The position numbers and the translations under genes are program-made. From Anoxybacterium sp963668245 (GTDB taxonomy: Bacteria > Bacillota > Clostridia > Peptostreptococcales > Anaerovoracaceae): a DNA stretch of 64,000 nucleotides. Location: NCBI GenBank assembly GCA_963668245.2, contig OY764195.2, positions 248,001 to 312,000 on the forward strand, given 5' to 3'. A model generated the notes under the pieces. That model had not been told where the DNA came from. It searched no databases and saw nothing but the letters and a program-made list of their open reading frames with translations. How positions within the stretch are numbered: position 1 is the first letter of the stretch; every line of letters begins with the position of its first letter. Positions 44,139 to 52,466 of this stretch are shown one piece after another.

Positions 44139-46043
44139 CTATAGCCGAAATCCTAACATCGTTACATCGTCTCTAGGAATTTCATCTTGCTTATATGCTT
44201 CATAACTAGACCAGATAATATGTTTCTGCTCTTCCATTGGATACTGTTGGATTGTCTTAAGAACTGCCAGCATGCCCTTTTTCCCATATGGGAGACGTTT
44301 TTCTCCACCAATTTGGTCTTTCATACCATCGGTCGCCATATAAAACGACATCCCTTCTTCTATTTGAATTACCTTATTTTCAAATCTTTTCTTGCGTACT
44401 TCTGGATTTGTTCCAACAGTATAGGATATCCCTTTGATTTCAGTGATAGATTCATTTTTCAATACGAAAAACGAAATATGTGCTCCTGCATAAATGATTT
44501 GTCCGCTGTCGGAAATATAAACAATCCCTGCGTCCATTCCATCTTGTATTTCGCTATCTTCTCCCCCTTTTTTCAGAGTACTATATAGCAGTAAATCTAA
44601 TTCATCCAGTATTTTTGCTGGGTCATTGTGGCAAACGTCATCTACAATCCTGTCTAGCATTGAGTTCACAGCCATTGTCATTAATGCGCCCGGGATACCA
44701 TGTCCGGTGCAATCACCAAGAATGATCGTAAAACCATCCTGAAATCGCTTCATCCAATATAAGTCTCCACCCACAATATCTCTTGGTTTCCATATCACAA
44801 AGTAATCCTTTAATGTTTTGCTGATTTCTCCCGCCTCTGGCAAGATGGTCTGCTGTATTTTTTTAGCGTATTCAATGCTGTCTTGAATCTTTTTGTTTTT
44901 CTCATTGAGTTCTCTCGTTCGCTCCATAACTTTGTGCTCAAGGGTTTTGCTATCCATTTGAATAACCTCAGCCATCGCATTGAAAGCCAGCCCTAACTCC
45001 CCAATTTCATCACTAGTTGAAACATCACATCGAACATCCATATTTTTATCACCAAATTGTTTTACAACACGAGTCAAATGAAAAACTGGTCTTAACAAGC
45101 CAATCAGCAGCAAAAATGTAATCATCATGCTAGCTGCCAAAGAAACAGCACAAGCTGCTGCAAATCCAATCAGCAAGCCTCTTAGTTTATCTGTGATTTC
45201 AGTGGTTGGAATCGAAAAACCGATATACCAATCAGGGGTTTCTATCTTTGAAAGATAAAAAAATTTATTAGAGCCGTCGTAATCAAGTACCTTCATTGTA
45301 TTATATTGATCTATGTCAGCCTTCTGTACTATTTTTTGAAATCGTCCATCTAAGATTTCATTCAAACCGTATGATGTTTTTTCATTTGGTAAGTAAGAAC
45401 GATTGGGATGGGTGATTAACTTGAAGTTTTGGTCTAAAAGAAAAGAATAGCTCCCTTTTGAAACCTCAATTTGATTGACAAGTTTTACGAGGGAATCAAT
45501 TGTAATATCCTCAGCAAGGACCCCATATATTACATTGTCTTTTATAATAGGGACTGAAATGGTAACGACCATCTGTTTGGAATCGCTGTCCACATAGGGT
45601 GAAGTAATGACTACTCGGTTTGATTGTTCTGCAAAAGTATACCAATCCCTTTTGGTACAATCATATCCTTCATCTGGCTCCCAACCAGTACCTGAAAGAA
45701 GTGTTCTGTCAGGTTTTCCAATATAGTAATCAAGGGCAAGTCCGCCGCTTCGTTCTAATTTTTGCGACAACATTACCTCTATATTTTCATCCGTAAAATA
45801 TTCTCTATTTATTTCTATATCCTGCTTGATATAGTTTAAATTCGCCACTTGAGTGTCAACCCAACCATTAATTTGGCTTGAATAACGCTGAGATGCAAGC
45901 TCTATTTTTTCTACAGTTAATTGATATAGCATTCGATAGGAGATAACATAGCTAACAATTGAAACGAGAATCAAGCTGATGAGGCAAACAAATGTAATCG
46001 CAATAAAATACTTCTTCTTCAAGGATAGTGTTTTCAAATTCAA
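44139..46043 (-). CDS. siaA: SiaA-like membrane PP2C phosphatase (Cache-HAMP-PPM/SpoIIE)
   Basis: 634-residue sensor phosphatase. TM1 (about 12-34), an extracytoplasmic Cache domain (about 40-275, with YIGKPDRTLLSGTGWEPDEG), TM2 (about 285-315), HAMP (about 318-370), coiled coil, then a PP2C/SpoIIE domain (about 395-634). Catalytic-domain motifs are DIVGGDLYW, GDCTGHGIPGALMT and ATDGMKDQ. It is predicted to dephosphorylate SiaC in response to an external ligand. The start is TTG at 46043 or the next TTG at 46037; AAAGGG sits just upstream. Confidence 0.9.
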   Translation of the reverse strand: MNLKTLSLKKKYFIAITFVCLISLILVSIVSYVISYRMLYQLTVEKIELASQRYSSQINGWVDTQVANLNYIKQDIEINREYFTDENIEVMLSQKLERSGGLALDYYIGKPDRTLLSGTGWEPDEGYDCTKRDWYTFAEQSNRVVITSPYVDSDSKQMVVTISVPIIKDNVIYGVLAEDITIDSLVKLVNQIEVSKGSYSFLLDQNFKLITHPNRSYLPNEKTSYGLNEILDGRFQKIVQKADIDQYNTMKVLDYDGSNKFFYLSKIETPDWYIGFSIPTTEITDKLRGLLIGFAAACAVSLAASMMITFLLLIGLLRPVFHLTRVVKQFGDKNMDVRCDVSTSDEIGELGLAFNAMAEVIQMDSKTLEHKVMERTRELNEKNKKIQDSIEYAKKIQQTILPEAGEISKTLKDYFVIWKPRDIVGGDLYWMKRFQDGFTIILGDCTGHGIPGALMTMAVNSMLDRIVDDVCHNDPAKILDELDLLLYSTLKKGGEDSEIQDGMDAGIVYISDSGQIIYAGAHISFFVLKNESITEIKGISYTVGTNPEVRKKRFENKVIQIEEGMSFYMATDGMKDQIGGEKRLPYGKKGMLAVLKTIQQYPMEEQKHIIWSSYEAYKQDEIPRDDVTMLGFRL

Positions 46044-46157
46044 CCCTTTCTCCTAATTGTAGGTGAGCCTATCAAAATCTATTAATCTAATCACACTTTG
46101 CTTTTTGTTAAAAATTATATCATATCGGCGCAATCGAAAAAATATTTTTATTTTCTA

Positions 46158-46186
46158 TTGACAAAGTTATTTCTTCGGTCTATTGT
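46158..46186 (+). promoter_or_regulatory. Promoter of the GntR/ABC operon
   Basis: TTGACA (46158-46163), 17-bp spacer, TATTGT (46181-46186), upstream of the GntR gene. The -35 is consensus, and the -10 overlaps the left half of the operator. Confidence 0.82.
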
Positions 46187-46220
46187 ATTATTGTACTAAC
46201 GAATTAATACAATAATACAA
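46183..46220 (+). promoter_or_regulatory. Inverted-repeat operator for the YtrA-type regulator
   Basis: Perfect inverted repeat TTGTATTATTGT (46183-46194) / ACAATAATACAA (46209-46220) with a 14-nt spacer. It overlaps the -10 box and the start of transcription, just before the AAGGAGG of the GntR gene. The position predicts autorepression. Confidence 0.85.
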
Positions 46221-46238
46221 AAGGAGGTTTTCTATACA

Positions 46239-46613
46239 ATGGCAAACCAGTTTCAATCAAACATACCGATTTATCTGCAACTGGTCAATACTTTCAAGCA
46301 CCGAATCGTCTCAGGGGAATTAGTCGTCGGTTCAAAGCTTGATTCGGTAAGAGATTTGGCACTTCAATTTGAGGTGAATCCAAACACAATGCAACGTGCG
46401 CTGGCCGAACTCGAGCGGGAAGGGCTCGTCTATGCAGAACGTACTGCAGGACGTTTTATTACTGAAAATGAGGAGTTGATTGTAGAAATGCGTAACGATG
46501 TTGCCGAAAAAATAATTTATGAATTTATCAATCAAATGAGAAGTCTTGGCTTTTCCAATGAACAGTCCATGGAATTGTTCCTAAAAGCTTTATCGAATGG
46601 AGGGGAAATATAA
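46239..46613 (+). CDS. GntR-family transcriptional regulator, YtrA subfamily
   Basis: 124-residue regulator with an N-terminal winged helix (about 10-75; SGELVVGSKLDSVRDLALQF and NPNTMQRALAELEREG). A short helical C-terminal part (about 45 residues) places it in the YtrA subfamily, which lacks a ligand-binding domain. YtrA-type genes usually lead an operon for an ABC transporter that they repress, as here. The perfect inverted repeat over the promoter is its likely binding site. AAGGAGG precedes the ATG. Confidence 0.92.
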   Translation: MANQFQSNIPIYLQLVNTFKHRIVSGELVVGSKLDSVRDLALQFEVNPNTMQRALAELEREGLVYAERTAGRFITENEELIVEMRNDVAEKIIYEFINQMRSLGFSNEQSMELFLKALSNGGEI

Positions 46614-46614
46614 C

Positions 46615-47367
46615 ATGACAGATTCTCAAAATATCATAATCGGTCCACAAGGTGGCAATATGTCGGGTCAAAACCAGCTTGTGAGCATTTGCAACTTAAC
46701 AAAAAAATATAATCAAAAGCCTGCACTGTCCAATCTAAATCTATCCTTTGGACCAGGTCATATTATAGGCCTTCTGGGTCCAAACGGTAGTGGAAAAACA
46801 ACACTTCTTAAAATTCTAGCAGGTGTCTGTAATGATTACGAAGGTACTGTTACAATTAATGGTATGCCCATTGGAGCTCAAACAAAAGCCATGGTATCGT
46901 ATTTACCCGATACCTCCTACTTTAGTCCGTGGATGACCCCACTGGATATGATGAATCTTTTTCAAGATTTTTACTTTGATTTTGACGAGGCAAAATGTGA
47001 AGATATGATGGGACGACTAAGACTCAATCCAAAGCAAAAAATAAAACAAATGTCCAAAGGCACCATAGAAAAATTTCAGCTTTCCCTTGTCATGTCAAGG
47101 AAAGCAAAACTCTACCTTTTAGACGAACCAATTGGTGGAGTCGATCCAGCCGCAAGAGATTTTATCCTAGACACAATTTTAAATCACTATAATGAGGAGG
47201 GAACAATCTTACTTTCCACCCATCTGATATCTGACGTAGAAAGAATATTTGATACTATCATTTTTCTAAAAGATAGTGAAATTGTTTTGCAGGGTGATAT
47301 TGACAGCATTAGAGAAGAAGAGGGCAAGTCTATTGATCACCTTTTTCGGGAGGTATTTAAATGTTAA
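46615..47367 (+). CDS. ABC transporter ATP-binding protein
   Basis: 250-residue ATPase. Walker A is GLLGPNGSGKTTLL (about 58), Walker B is LYLLDEPIGGVDP, and the H-loop is LLSTHLISD. The signature motif is degenerate (QMSKGTIEKFQ in place of LSGGQ), as in other YtrB/CcmA-like exporters. The ATG at 46615 has GGAGGGG 8 bp upstream. An in-frame ATG at 46597 precedes that site. It probably pairs with the permease that follows. Confidence 0.92.
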   Translation: MTDSQNIIIGPQGGNMSGQNQLVSICNLTKKYNQKPALSNLNLSFGPGHIIGLLGPNGSGKTTLLKILAGVCNDYEGTVTINGMPIGAQTKAMVSYLPDTSYFSPWMTPLDMMNLFQDFYFDFDEAKCEDMMGRLRLNPKQKIKQMSKGTIEKFQLSLVMSRKAKLYLLDEPIGGVDPAARDFILDTILNHYNEEGTILLSTHLISDVERIFDTIIFLKDSEIVLQGDIDSIREEEGKSIDHLFREVFKC

Positions 47368-48170
47368 TCCAATTAATGAAACATAATATAAAAGCATCTT
47401 GGAGAGGTTTTGCCGCCGTATATCTTGCAATCCTCATCGGGGTGCTTGTTGTTCCAACCATTTTGAATATTAATAGCTCACCTTTTATTGCAATGTTTGC
47501 TGGAATCATCACCATTGCCCTTATTACTACAACAATTGCTGTGACCATCGGTTATCTTTTTCGGATTTTCAATGCAAACATATACTCAAAAGAAGGCTTC
47601 TTGACTATGACTCTACCAGTAAAATCATATCAAATCCTATTTTCAAAGTTGCTCATCAGCGTGCTTTGGGTAGGGTTGACGGCTTTGGTCTCAACGATAG
47701 CACTCTTTATCTTTTCATCAATATCAGGAACCCAGTATTTTTATTTTGAAATTGGAAATCATATTCATTTTTTCTTGGGAAAGAATCAGCCTATTTTCCT
47801 TTTATCCGTCGTCATCCTGGGAATCATTTCCATTGCAAAAGAAATATCCAAATTGTTTTTAGCTTGCTCCATTGCACAGCTAAAAATGCTCAATCGCTTC
47901 CGTGTTCCTGCGGGTATCTTATCCTATTTTATATTGTCGTGGATAGAGTCTATCATTGTGAAAATCGCTGGAATGATATTTGTATTCATACCATTTTATC
48001 AAAACATAATTGACCAAATGAACTCACTCAATCAGATCAACAACTTATCACAAGTAACCAGCGGATTTTTGCTTTTCTTGTCACTTGCCGCTGCCTACGG
48101 TCTTGTCTTGTTCGGAATCTATAACGCAATTAATTTATGGATTCTTGACCATAAGCTCGACTTGGAATAA
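47361..48170 (+). CDS. ABC transporter permease (six-helix)
   Basis: 269-residue hydrophobic protein with six predicted helices (near 20-40, 52-72, 100-125, 148-168, 180-205 and 235-258). It overlaps the ATPase gene by 7 bp. The cargo is unknown; YtrA-linked systems in Gram-positives often respond to cell-wall-active peptides, which is family knowledge and not evidence for this gene. A terminator follows at 48229. Confidence 0.85.
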   Translation: MLIQLMKHNIKASWRGFAAVYLAILIGVLVVPTILNINSSPFIAMFAGIITIALITTTIAVTIGYLFRIFNANIYSKEGFLTMTLPVKSYQILFSKLLISVLWVGLTALVSTIALFIFSSISGTQYFYFEIGNHIHFFLGKNQPIFLLSVVILGIISIAKEISKLFLACSIAQLKMLNRFRVPAGILSYFILSWIESIIVKIAGMIFVFIPFYQNIIDQMNSLNQINNLSQVTSGFLLFLSLAAAYGLVLFGIYNAINLWILDHKLDLE

Positions 48171-48228
48171 TTTTCACCCTCAAAAATCCAGTTGATAGAT
48201 AATCCCTGTAAAGGTAATGGTACAGAAA

Positions 48229-48275
48229 AAGCCACTTCACAGAATTAGCAAAAAAGCTCTTTCTATAAGTGGCTT
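48229..48275 (+). terminator. Terminator between the convergent ABC operon and the choline kinase-like gene
   Basis: AAGCCACTT (48229-48237) pairs with AAGTGGCTT (48267-48275) across a 29-nt loop, followed by ATTTTTATT. The A-rich 5' flank allows use on both strands. Confidence 0.78.
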
Positions 48276-48322
48276 ATTTTTATTAGCTGTTGACTCCATT
48301 GCATAGTACTCTCTTTTGCAAA

Positions 48323-49231
48323 TTAGCTTTTTACCATTTCTGCAATAGAATAATCTTTGAAAGATGTCAGCTCTCTAATATTCTTTCTAAATCTTTCATA
48401 TCTCGCGTAGCAATAGTCCAAAAAATCTTCACCGCTATAGTGTCTTACTAGTGCCCATACAGTCCAAAGCAAATCCTGTGCTACCATAAAGAATTTAATC
48501 TTTAGAATCTCCTCTTGAGATGGAACTTGTCCATAATACTCCATAATCAGCTCTTCTATGGCAGATTCCGACAATCGTGATTCGATAATATAAGCAGCAA
48601 CATCCCAACTGGGGTCATTCATTCCTGCATATTCCCAGTCAATTAAATACGCTTTGCCGTGTTCATCAATGACAAAATTTTCAGGTACGGTATCGTTATG
48701 GCAAGGAACCAAAGTAGAAACCTTAATATTTTCTTTTTGAAATTCGATCAAACGCTTTTTCAATTCTTGATAGTCAAAGAAAAAATCACCCTTTAACTCT
48801 TTCACAATTTGTTCGTATTTTTCAAGTTCTTTGTTCCAGTCAAACTGATTTGGGAATTTTTTAGCAATCTGATGCGTTTTTGTCATCAAACTTGAAACGG
48901 CCTTAATATTTGCTGATGAGCAAGGATCAGTTTGTGCTATATTTTTACTATTTTTGATATAGTAACTTATTTTGACTCCACTGATTTCATCAAAATAATA
49001 GCATCTTGAATTCAATCCTATCTCACATGCAATGTTGTTATTAATCATTTCAATGCCACGATCAATCATTTGATTGGTCATGCCACCTGGTTGTCGCACA
49101 ACATATTCTGTACCGCCAATTTCCATAATGTAGTTGTAGTTGGTAAGTCCCCCAGCAAAGCGAGACTTGTCGAAAACTATGGTATCATCATGAAAGATGA
49201 GCCTTAATTTCCTTTGAACTAATTCATCCAT
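48323..49231 (-). CDS. Choline/ethanolamine kinase-like phosphotransferase (LicA/APH fold)
   Basis: 302-residue aminoglycoside-phosphotransferase-fold kinase. It begins with GGLTNYNYIMEIGGTEYVVR and has the Brenner motif CHNDTVPENFVID followed by YLIDWEYAGMNDPSWDVAAY. These match bacterial LicA-type choline kinases. It would make phosphocholine from choline and ATP. It lies next to the choline-degradation locus, divergent from cutO. That suggests choline is either degraded or captured, but a related substrate (ethanolamine, thiamine) cannot be excluded. Confidence 0.82.
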   Translation of the reverse strand: MDELVQRKLRLIFHDDTIVFDKSRFAGGLTNYNYIMEIGGTEYVVRQPGGMTNQMIDRGIEMINNNIACEIGLNSRCYYFDEISGVKISYYIKNSKNIAQTDPCSSANIKAVSSLMTKTHQIAKKFPNQFDWNKELEKYEQIVKELKGDFFFDYQELKKRLIEFQKENIKVSTLVPCHNDTVPENFVIDEHGKAYLIDWEYAGMNDPSWDVAAYIIESRLSESAIEELIMEYYGQVPSQEEILKIKFFMVAQDLLWTVWALVRHYSGEDFLDYCYARYERFRKNIRELTSFKDYSIAEMVKS

Positions 49232-49604
49232 TTATTTTTCACCATGCACATCCTAATCCTAAAAAGCTAACACTATTCTTGCCTGCTTAATAAGACATTA
49301 TATCAAAATTCATAAAAAGAATCAATGTATTGCTTTGCTATAAATCAACCTTTCCTGCATCCTACCATGGCAAGTCTATCATACCCATTCTGACTTGTAA
49401 AGTCTATCTTGCACTATGTCCGATGCTCCCACGAAGTGCTATATTTTTTCACATTTTCCCCATGGCGATTGTTCAATAATAGAGAATTTGTGCAATCCTA
49501 TGGGTTGTTAAAATACTACCAAAGTACTAATAATTTATGGGATATTTTCAATTTAAAAATTAAAATTTGTGGTATCATTACTTATACCGTAAAGATAGGA
49601 GGTA
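49232..49604. other. Intergenic region upstream of the cut locus plus-strand genes
   Basis: This 373-bp AT-rich region separates the choline kinase-like gene from the alcohol dehydrogenase gene. It contains two direct copies of AAGTCTATC (49372-49380 and 49400-49408), 28 bp apart. That layout would suit an AraC-type activator, but the match is only nine bases. A hairpin-capable GACTTGTAAAGTC lies between them. I see no small gene and no confident promoter. Confidence 0.45.
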
Positions 49605-50750
49605 ATGGTCATAGAAGATAAATTTACTTTAAAGTCCAAGGTTTACTTTAATAACAGATCCATCCAATTACTAGAACAAGTAAAAGGTACCCGGGCATTC
49701 ATTGTCTCAGATGCAATTATGGAAAAGCTAGGATACCTACAAACATCCATTGATCTTTTAAATAAGGCTGGTATTAGTTCTTCCATATTTACTGATGTCA
49801 GACCAGATCCAGATGTCAAATTAATTGCTGATGGAATGAAGCTATATTTGGAGAGCAATGCAGATGTATTGGTAGCATTAGGTGGTGGTTCATCCATTGA
49901 TGCGGCAAAGGCGATTCTATATTTTGCTGCGCAACTTGCAGCTGCTGAAGGAACAGAGTTTAAAAAACCATTGTTTATTGCAATTCCTTCTACGAGCGGA
50001 ACTGGATCAGAAGTAACAGACTTCTCTGTTATCACTTCTGACGCAGGTAAAGTTGTTCTTGTTGATGAATTTATTGCGCCAGATGTTGCAATCCTAGACT
50101 CAACGTGTATCAAGCATGTTCCTCAGCGTGTCGTTGTGGACACAGGTGTTGATGTGTTGGTTCATGCTATTGAATCATTTGTTTCAGTAAAAGCAAATGA
50201 TTTTACCGATGCGCTTTCAGAAAAAGCCGTTAAGCTGATTTTTGAAAATCTTGAAACCATCTATAAAGATATTAATGATGGTGACGCAAGAGACCGTGTC
50301 CAAAATGCATCCTGTATGGCAGGAATGGCATTTACAAATGCTGGGCTTGGAATCAATCACAGTTTGGCTCATGCAGTGGGTGGAACATTCCACATCCCTC
50401 ATGGCCGTTCAAATGCGATGATGTTAACTGCAGTCATCGAATACAATGCAGATCTCAGTGGCACTGCCAACGGATATGCTGCACAAAGATATGCAAAGCT
50501 AGCCAAGATGCTGGGCTTACCTGCAAGAACACCTAGAGAAGGAACTGTTAGTTTGATTCGAGAAATCAACCGTTTGAAAAATACCCTTGGTATTGAAGAT
50601 CACATTCGTGCCCTGGGAGTTGACAAAACAGAATTTGAAAACGCATTGGATGCAATGTCTACTGCAGCAATGCAAGATCGTTGTACCCCAACAAATCCAA
50701 AACAACCTTCTAAGGAAGAATTAGTCAGTATTTATCAAAAACTTTATTAA
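49605..50750 (+). CDS. cutO: Iron-containing alcohol dehydrogenase (CutO/EutG type)
   Basis: 381-residue group III alcohol dehydrogenase that would reduce acetaldehyde to ethanol with NADH, regenerating NAD+ for the compartment. NAD-binding loop ALGGGSSIDAAKA lies at about 85. Metal-ligand regions include GINHSLAHAVGGTFHIPHGRSNAMML. No extra N- or C-terminal targeting helix is obvious. The annotated ATG is only 2 bp after AGGAGGT, whereas good spacing would point to an ATA at 49611. True initiation is therefore uncertain by two codons. It is followed by a BMC-H gene in the same direction. Confidence 0.9.
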   Translation: MVIEDKFTLKSKVYFNNRSIQLLEQVKGTRAFIVSDAIMEKLGYLQTSIDLLNKAGISSSIFTDVRPDPDVKLIADGMKLYLESNADVLVALGGGSSIDAAKAILYFAAQLAAAEGTEFKKPLFIAIPSTSGTGSEVTDFSVITSDAGKVVLVDEFIAPDVAILDSTCIKHVPQRVVVDTGVDVLVHAIESFVSVKANDFTDALSEKAVKLIFENLETIYKDINDGDARDRVQNASCMAGMAFTNAGLGINHSLAHAVGGTFHIPHGRSNAMMLTAVIEYNADLSGTANGYAAQRYAKLAKMLGLPARTPREGTVSLIREINRLKNTLGIEDHIRALGVDKTEFENALDAMSTAAMQDRCTPTNPKQPSKEELVSIYQKLY

Positions 50751-50798
50751 GTTAAAATGTCATCTTCGTAAAGGCATGGCATTTAAGGAGGAAAAAAA

Positions 50799-51089
50799 AT
50801 GAAATATGAAGCATTAGGAATGATTGAAACAAAAGGTCTTGTAGGTTCTATCGAAGCTGCTGATGCAATGGTAAAGGCTGCAAATGTAAGTCTAATTGGG
50901 AAAGAACACGTTGGAGGCGGTCTTGTAACTGTAATGGTTAGAGGAGACGTTGGTGCTGTTAAAGCAGCAACAGATGCTGGTGCGGCTGCTGCTCAGAGAG
51001 TAGGGGAACTGGTATCCGTTCATGTAATCCCTAGACCACACAACGAAGTTGAAACAATCCTTCCAGCTGGATGCGTTAAAAGCGAATAA
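50799..51089 (+). CDS. BMC-H hexameric shell protein (copy 1)
   Basis: 96-residue PduA/EutM-type BMC domain. Signature segments: ALGMIETKGLVGSIEAADAM, the pore loop KEHVGGGLVTVMV and VHVIPRPHNEVE. It forms hexamers tiling the compartment facets, with a GGG-type pore. The protein differs from copy 2 at 53373 by only a few residues (for example Asp/Glu4, Ser/Tyr31) and in the last ten. A GGAGG site precedes the ATG. It follows cutO by 48 bp and ends at a very strong terminator. Confidence 0.94.
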   Translation: MKYEALGMIETKGLVGSIEAADAMVKAANVSLIGKEHVGGGLVTVMVRGDVGAVKAATDAGAAAAQRVGELVSVHVIPRPHNEVETILPAGCVKSE

Positions 51090-51161
51090 TTCAATACAAT
51101 AAATTATGGAATTTTCTAAGTTTATACAACTCCGTATCAATGTTTAACCAATCATACAACC

Positions 51162-51198
51162 AAAAAACAAACCCAAATTTGATTTGGGTTTGTTTTTT
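51162..51198 (+). terminator. Very strong terminator after cutO-BMC-H
   Basis: 17-bp perfect inverted repeat (arms 51162-51178 and 51182-51198, core AAACAAACCCAAAT) with a TTG loop. The last six bases of the 3' arm are the T-run. Confidence 0.9.
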
Positions 51199-51267
51199 GA
51201 TATTGTATCAGACTAAGTGCAAGACAATCTGTTTACTTTTTTACCATTATATATTACAATTAATAGT

Positions 51268-52461
51268 ATGAATATTAACAACAATCCTTTAAAAAATTTA
51301 ATAGCTTCAAATTTGTATGCGCGATACAGCGGGATTCTATCTTTGTCTGATATTTCCCTATTTTTAACAGATACTGAGGGGAATATTTTACTGGAATTCA
51401 TTCCGTCGCCAGATTTTTGCACCCATGTATGCTTGGAACGAAATGGGCAGGTATGCCCCGATTATTTGGATCGTTTTCGTTCAGGAGAACATGGTTGTTT
51501 TGTTTGTCGTCATGGGCTTGAAAATTTTCTAACGCCTGTTGTTGTCAACGATGAGATTTTGGGATATGTTGGTGGAATGCAGGTGTACCTTCCTGATACC
51601 GAGTATCAAAAGTATATGATTGACGTCCAAGCACTCCAACAAGAAAACAATCCTGGCTTAGAATATATTGCCAAGGCAATCTCTTCGCTAAAAACAGTTG
51701 AGCCAAATAAGATTCGTATCCACGAGCAGCTCTGCGGTCATATTGCCAAGAACATATCTTTAGACTTATCAGGAAGCAGTCGTTTGCTGGATCAATCTGA
51801 TGTTGCTAGGTTATCCATTGAAAAGGAAATCTTAGAGAAAAAAATCATAGATTTGGAAGCCAAAAATATGTCACTAGTCATCAATCCTCATTTCCTGTTC
51901 AATACATTAAATTGTATTGCAAGAATTGCATACTTTGAGAATTCTCACACAACAGAGGAATTGATTTACTGTCTTTCCGACTTGCTTCGATATAATTTGA
52001 AGCAAGAGGACCAATTACACACCATTGGCTCTGAAATTGATAATATCGAAAAATATCTATATATCCAAAAGGTAAGATTTAAAAATCGCTTAGAGTATTC
52101 TATTGATATCTCAGAAAAAATCAAATCATATCGCATTCCAAACATGGTGATTCAGCCTCTTGTAGAAAATGCCGTGATTCATGGTATTACGCCAAAAAGA
52201 GATGGTGGTTCCATTAAGATATTTGCTGAAGAAACCCCTCGAGGCGTTGTGATTTCCATTACAGATAATGGAAATGGCTTCCCAAAAGAAGTGTTAGACA
52301 GCATACAACAATCTGAAAACAAATCAGGTCTGGGATTTCGCAGTACTGATAACCGGTTAAAACGTTATTACGGTGAAGAATTCGGGCTGGAAATTGTTAA
52401 ATCGGACTATAGTGGAAGTACTATAAACATAACGATTCCTACCCAAACAATTGGGAGGTGA
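51268..52461 (+). CDS. PocR-domain sensor histidine kinase (LytS/YesM-type kinase core)
   Basis: 397-residue soluble kinase. The N-terminal PocR sensory domain (about 5-170) holds a cysteine set at 51, 55, 63, 77 and 80 (FCTHVCLERNGQVC, GCFVC), followed by GYVGGMQVYLP. A helical linker leads to a His_kinase domain (NPHFLFNTLNCIARIAYFE) and an HATPase domain (LVENAVIHGI; DNGNGFP; GLGFRSTDNRL). The ATG at 51268 has no ribosome site; possible -10 boxes (TATATT, TACAAT) just upstream suggest a leaderless mRNA. A GTG at 51217 is also in frame. It probably senses the BMC substrate or a product. Confidence 0.9.
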   Translation: MNINNNPLKNLIASNLYARYSGILSLSDISLFLTDTEGNILLEFIPSPDFCTHVCLERNGQVCPDYLDRFRSGEHGCFVCRHGLENFLTPVVVNDEILGYVGGMQVYLPDTEYQKYMIDVQALQQENNPGLEYIAKAISSLKTVEPNKIRIHEQLCGHIAKNISLDLSGSSRLLDQSDVARLSIEKEILEKKIIDLEAKNMSLVINPHFLFNTLNCIARIAYFENSHTTEELIYCLSDLLRYNLKQEDQLHTIGSEIDNIEKYLYIQKVRFKNRLEYSIDISEKIKSYRIPNMVIQPLVENAVIHGITPKRDGGSIKIFAEETPRGVVISITDNGNGFPKEVLDSIQQSENKSGLGFRSTDNRLKRYYGEEFGLEIVKSDYSGSTINITIPTQTIGR

Positions 52462-52466
52462 GTAAT

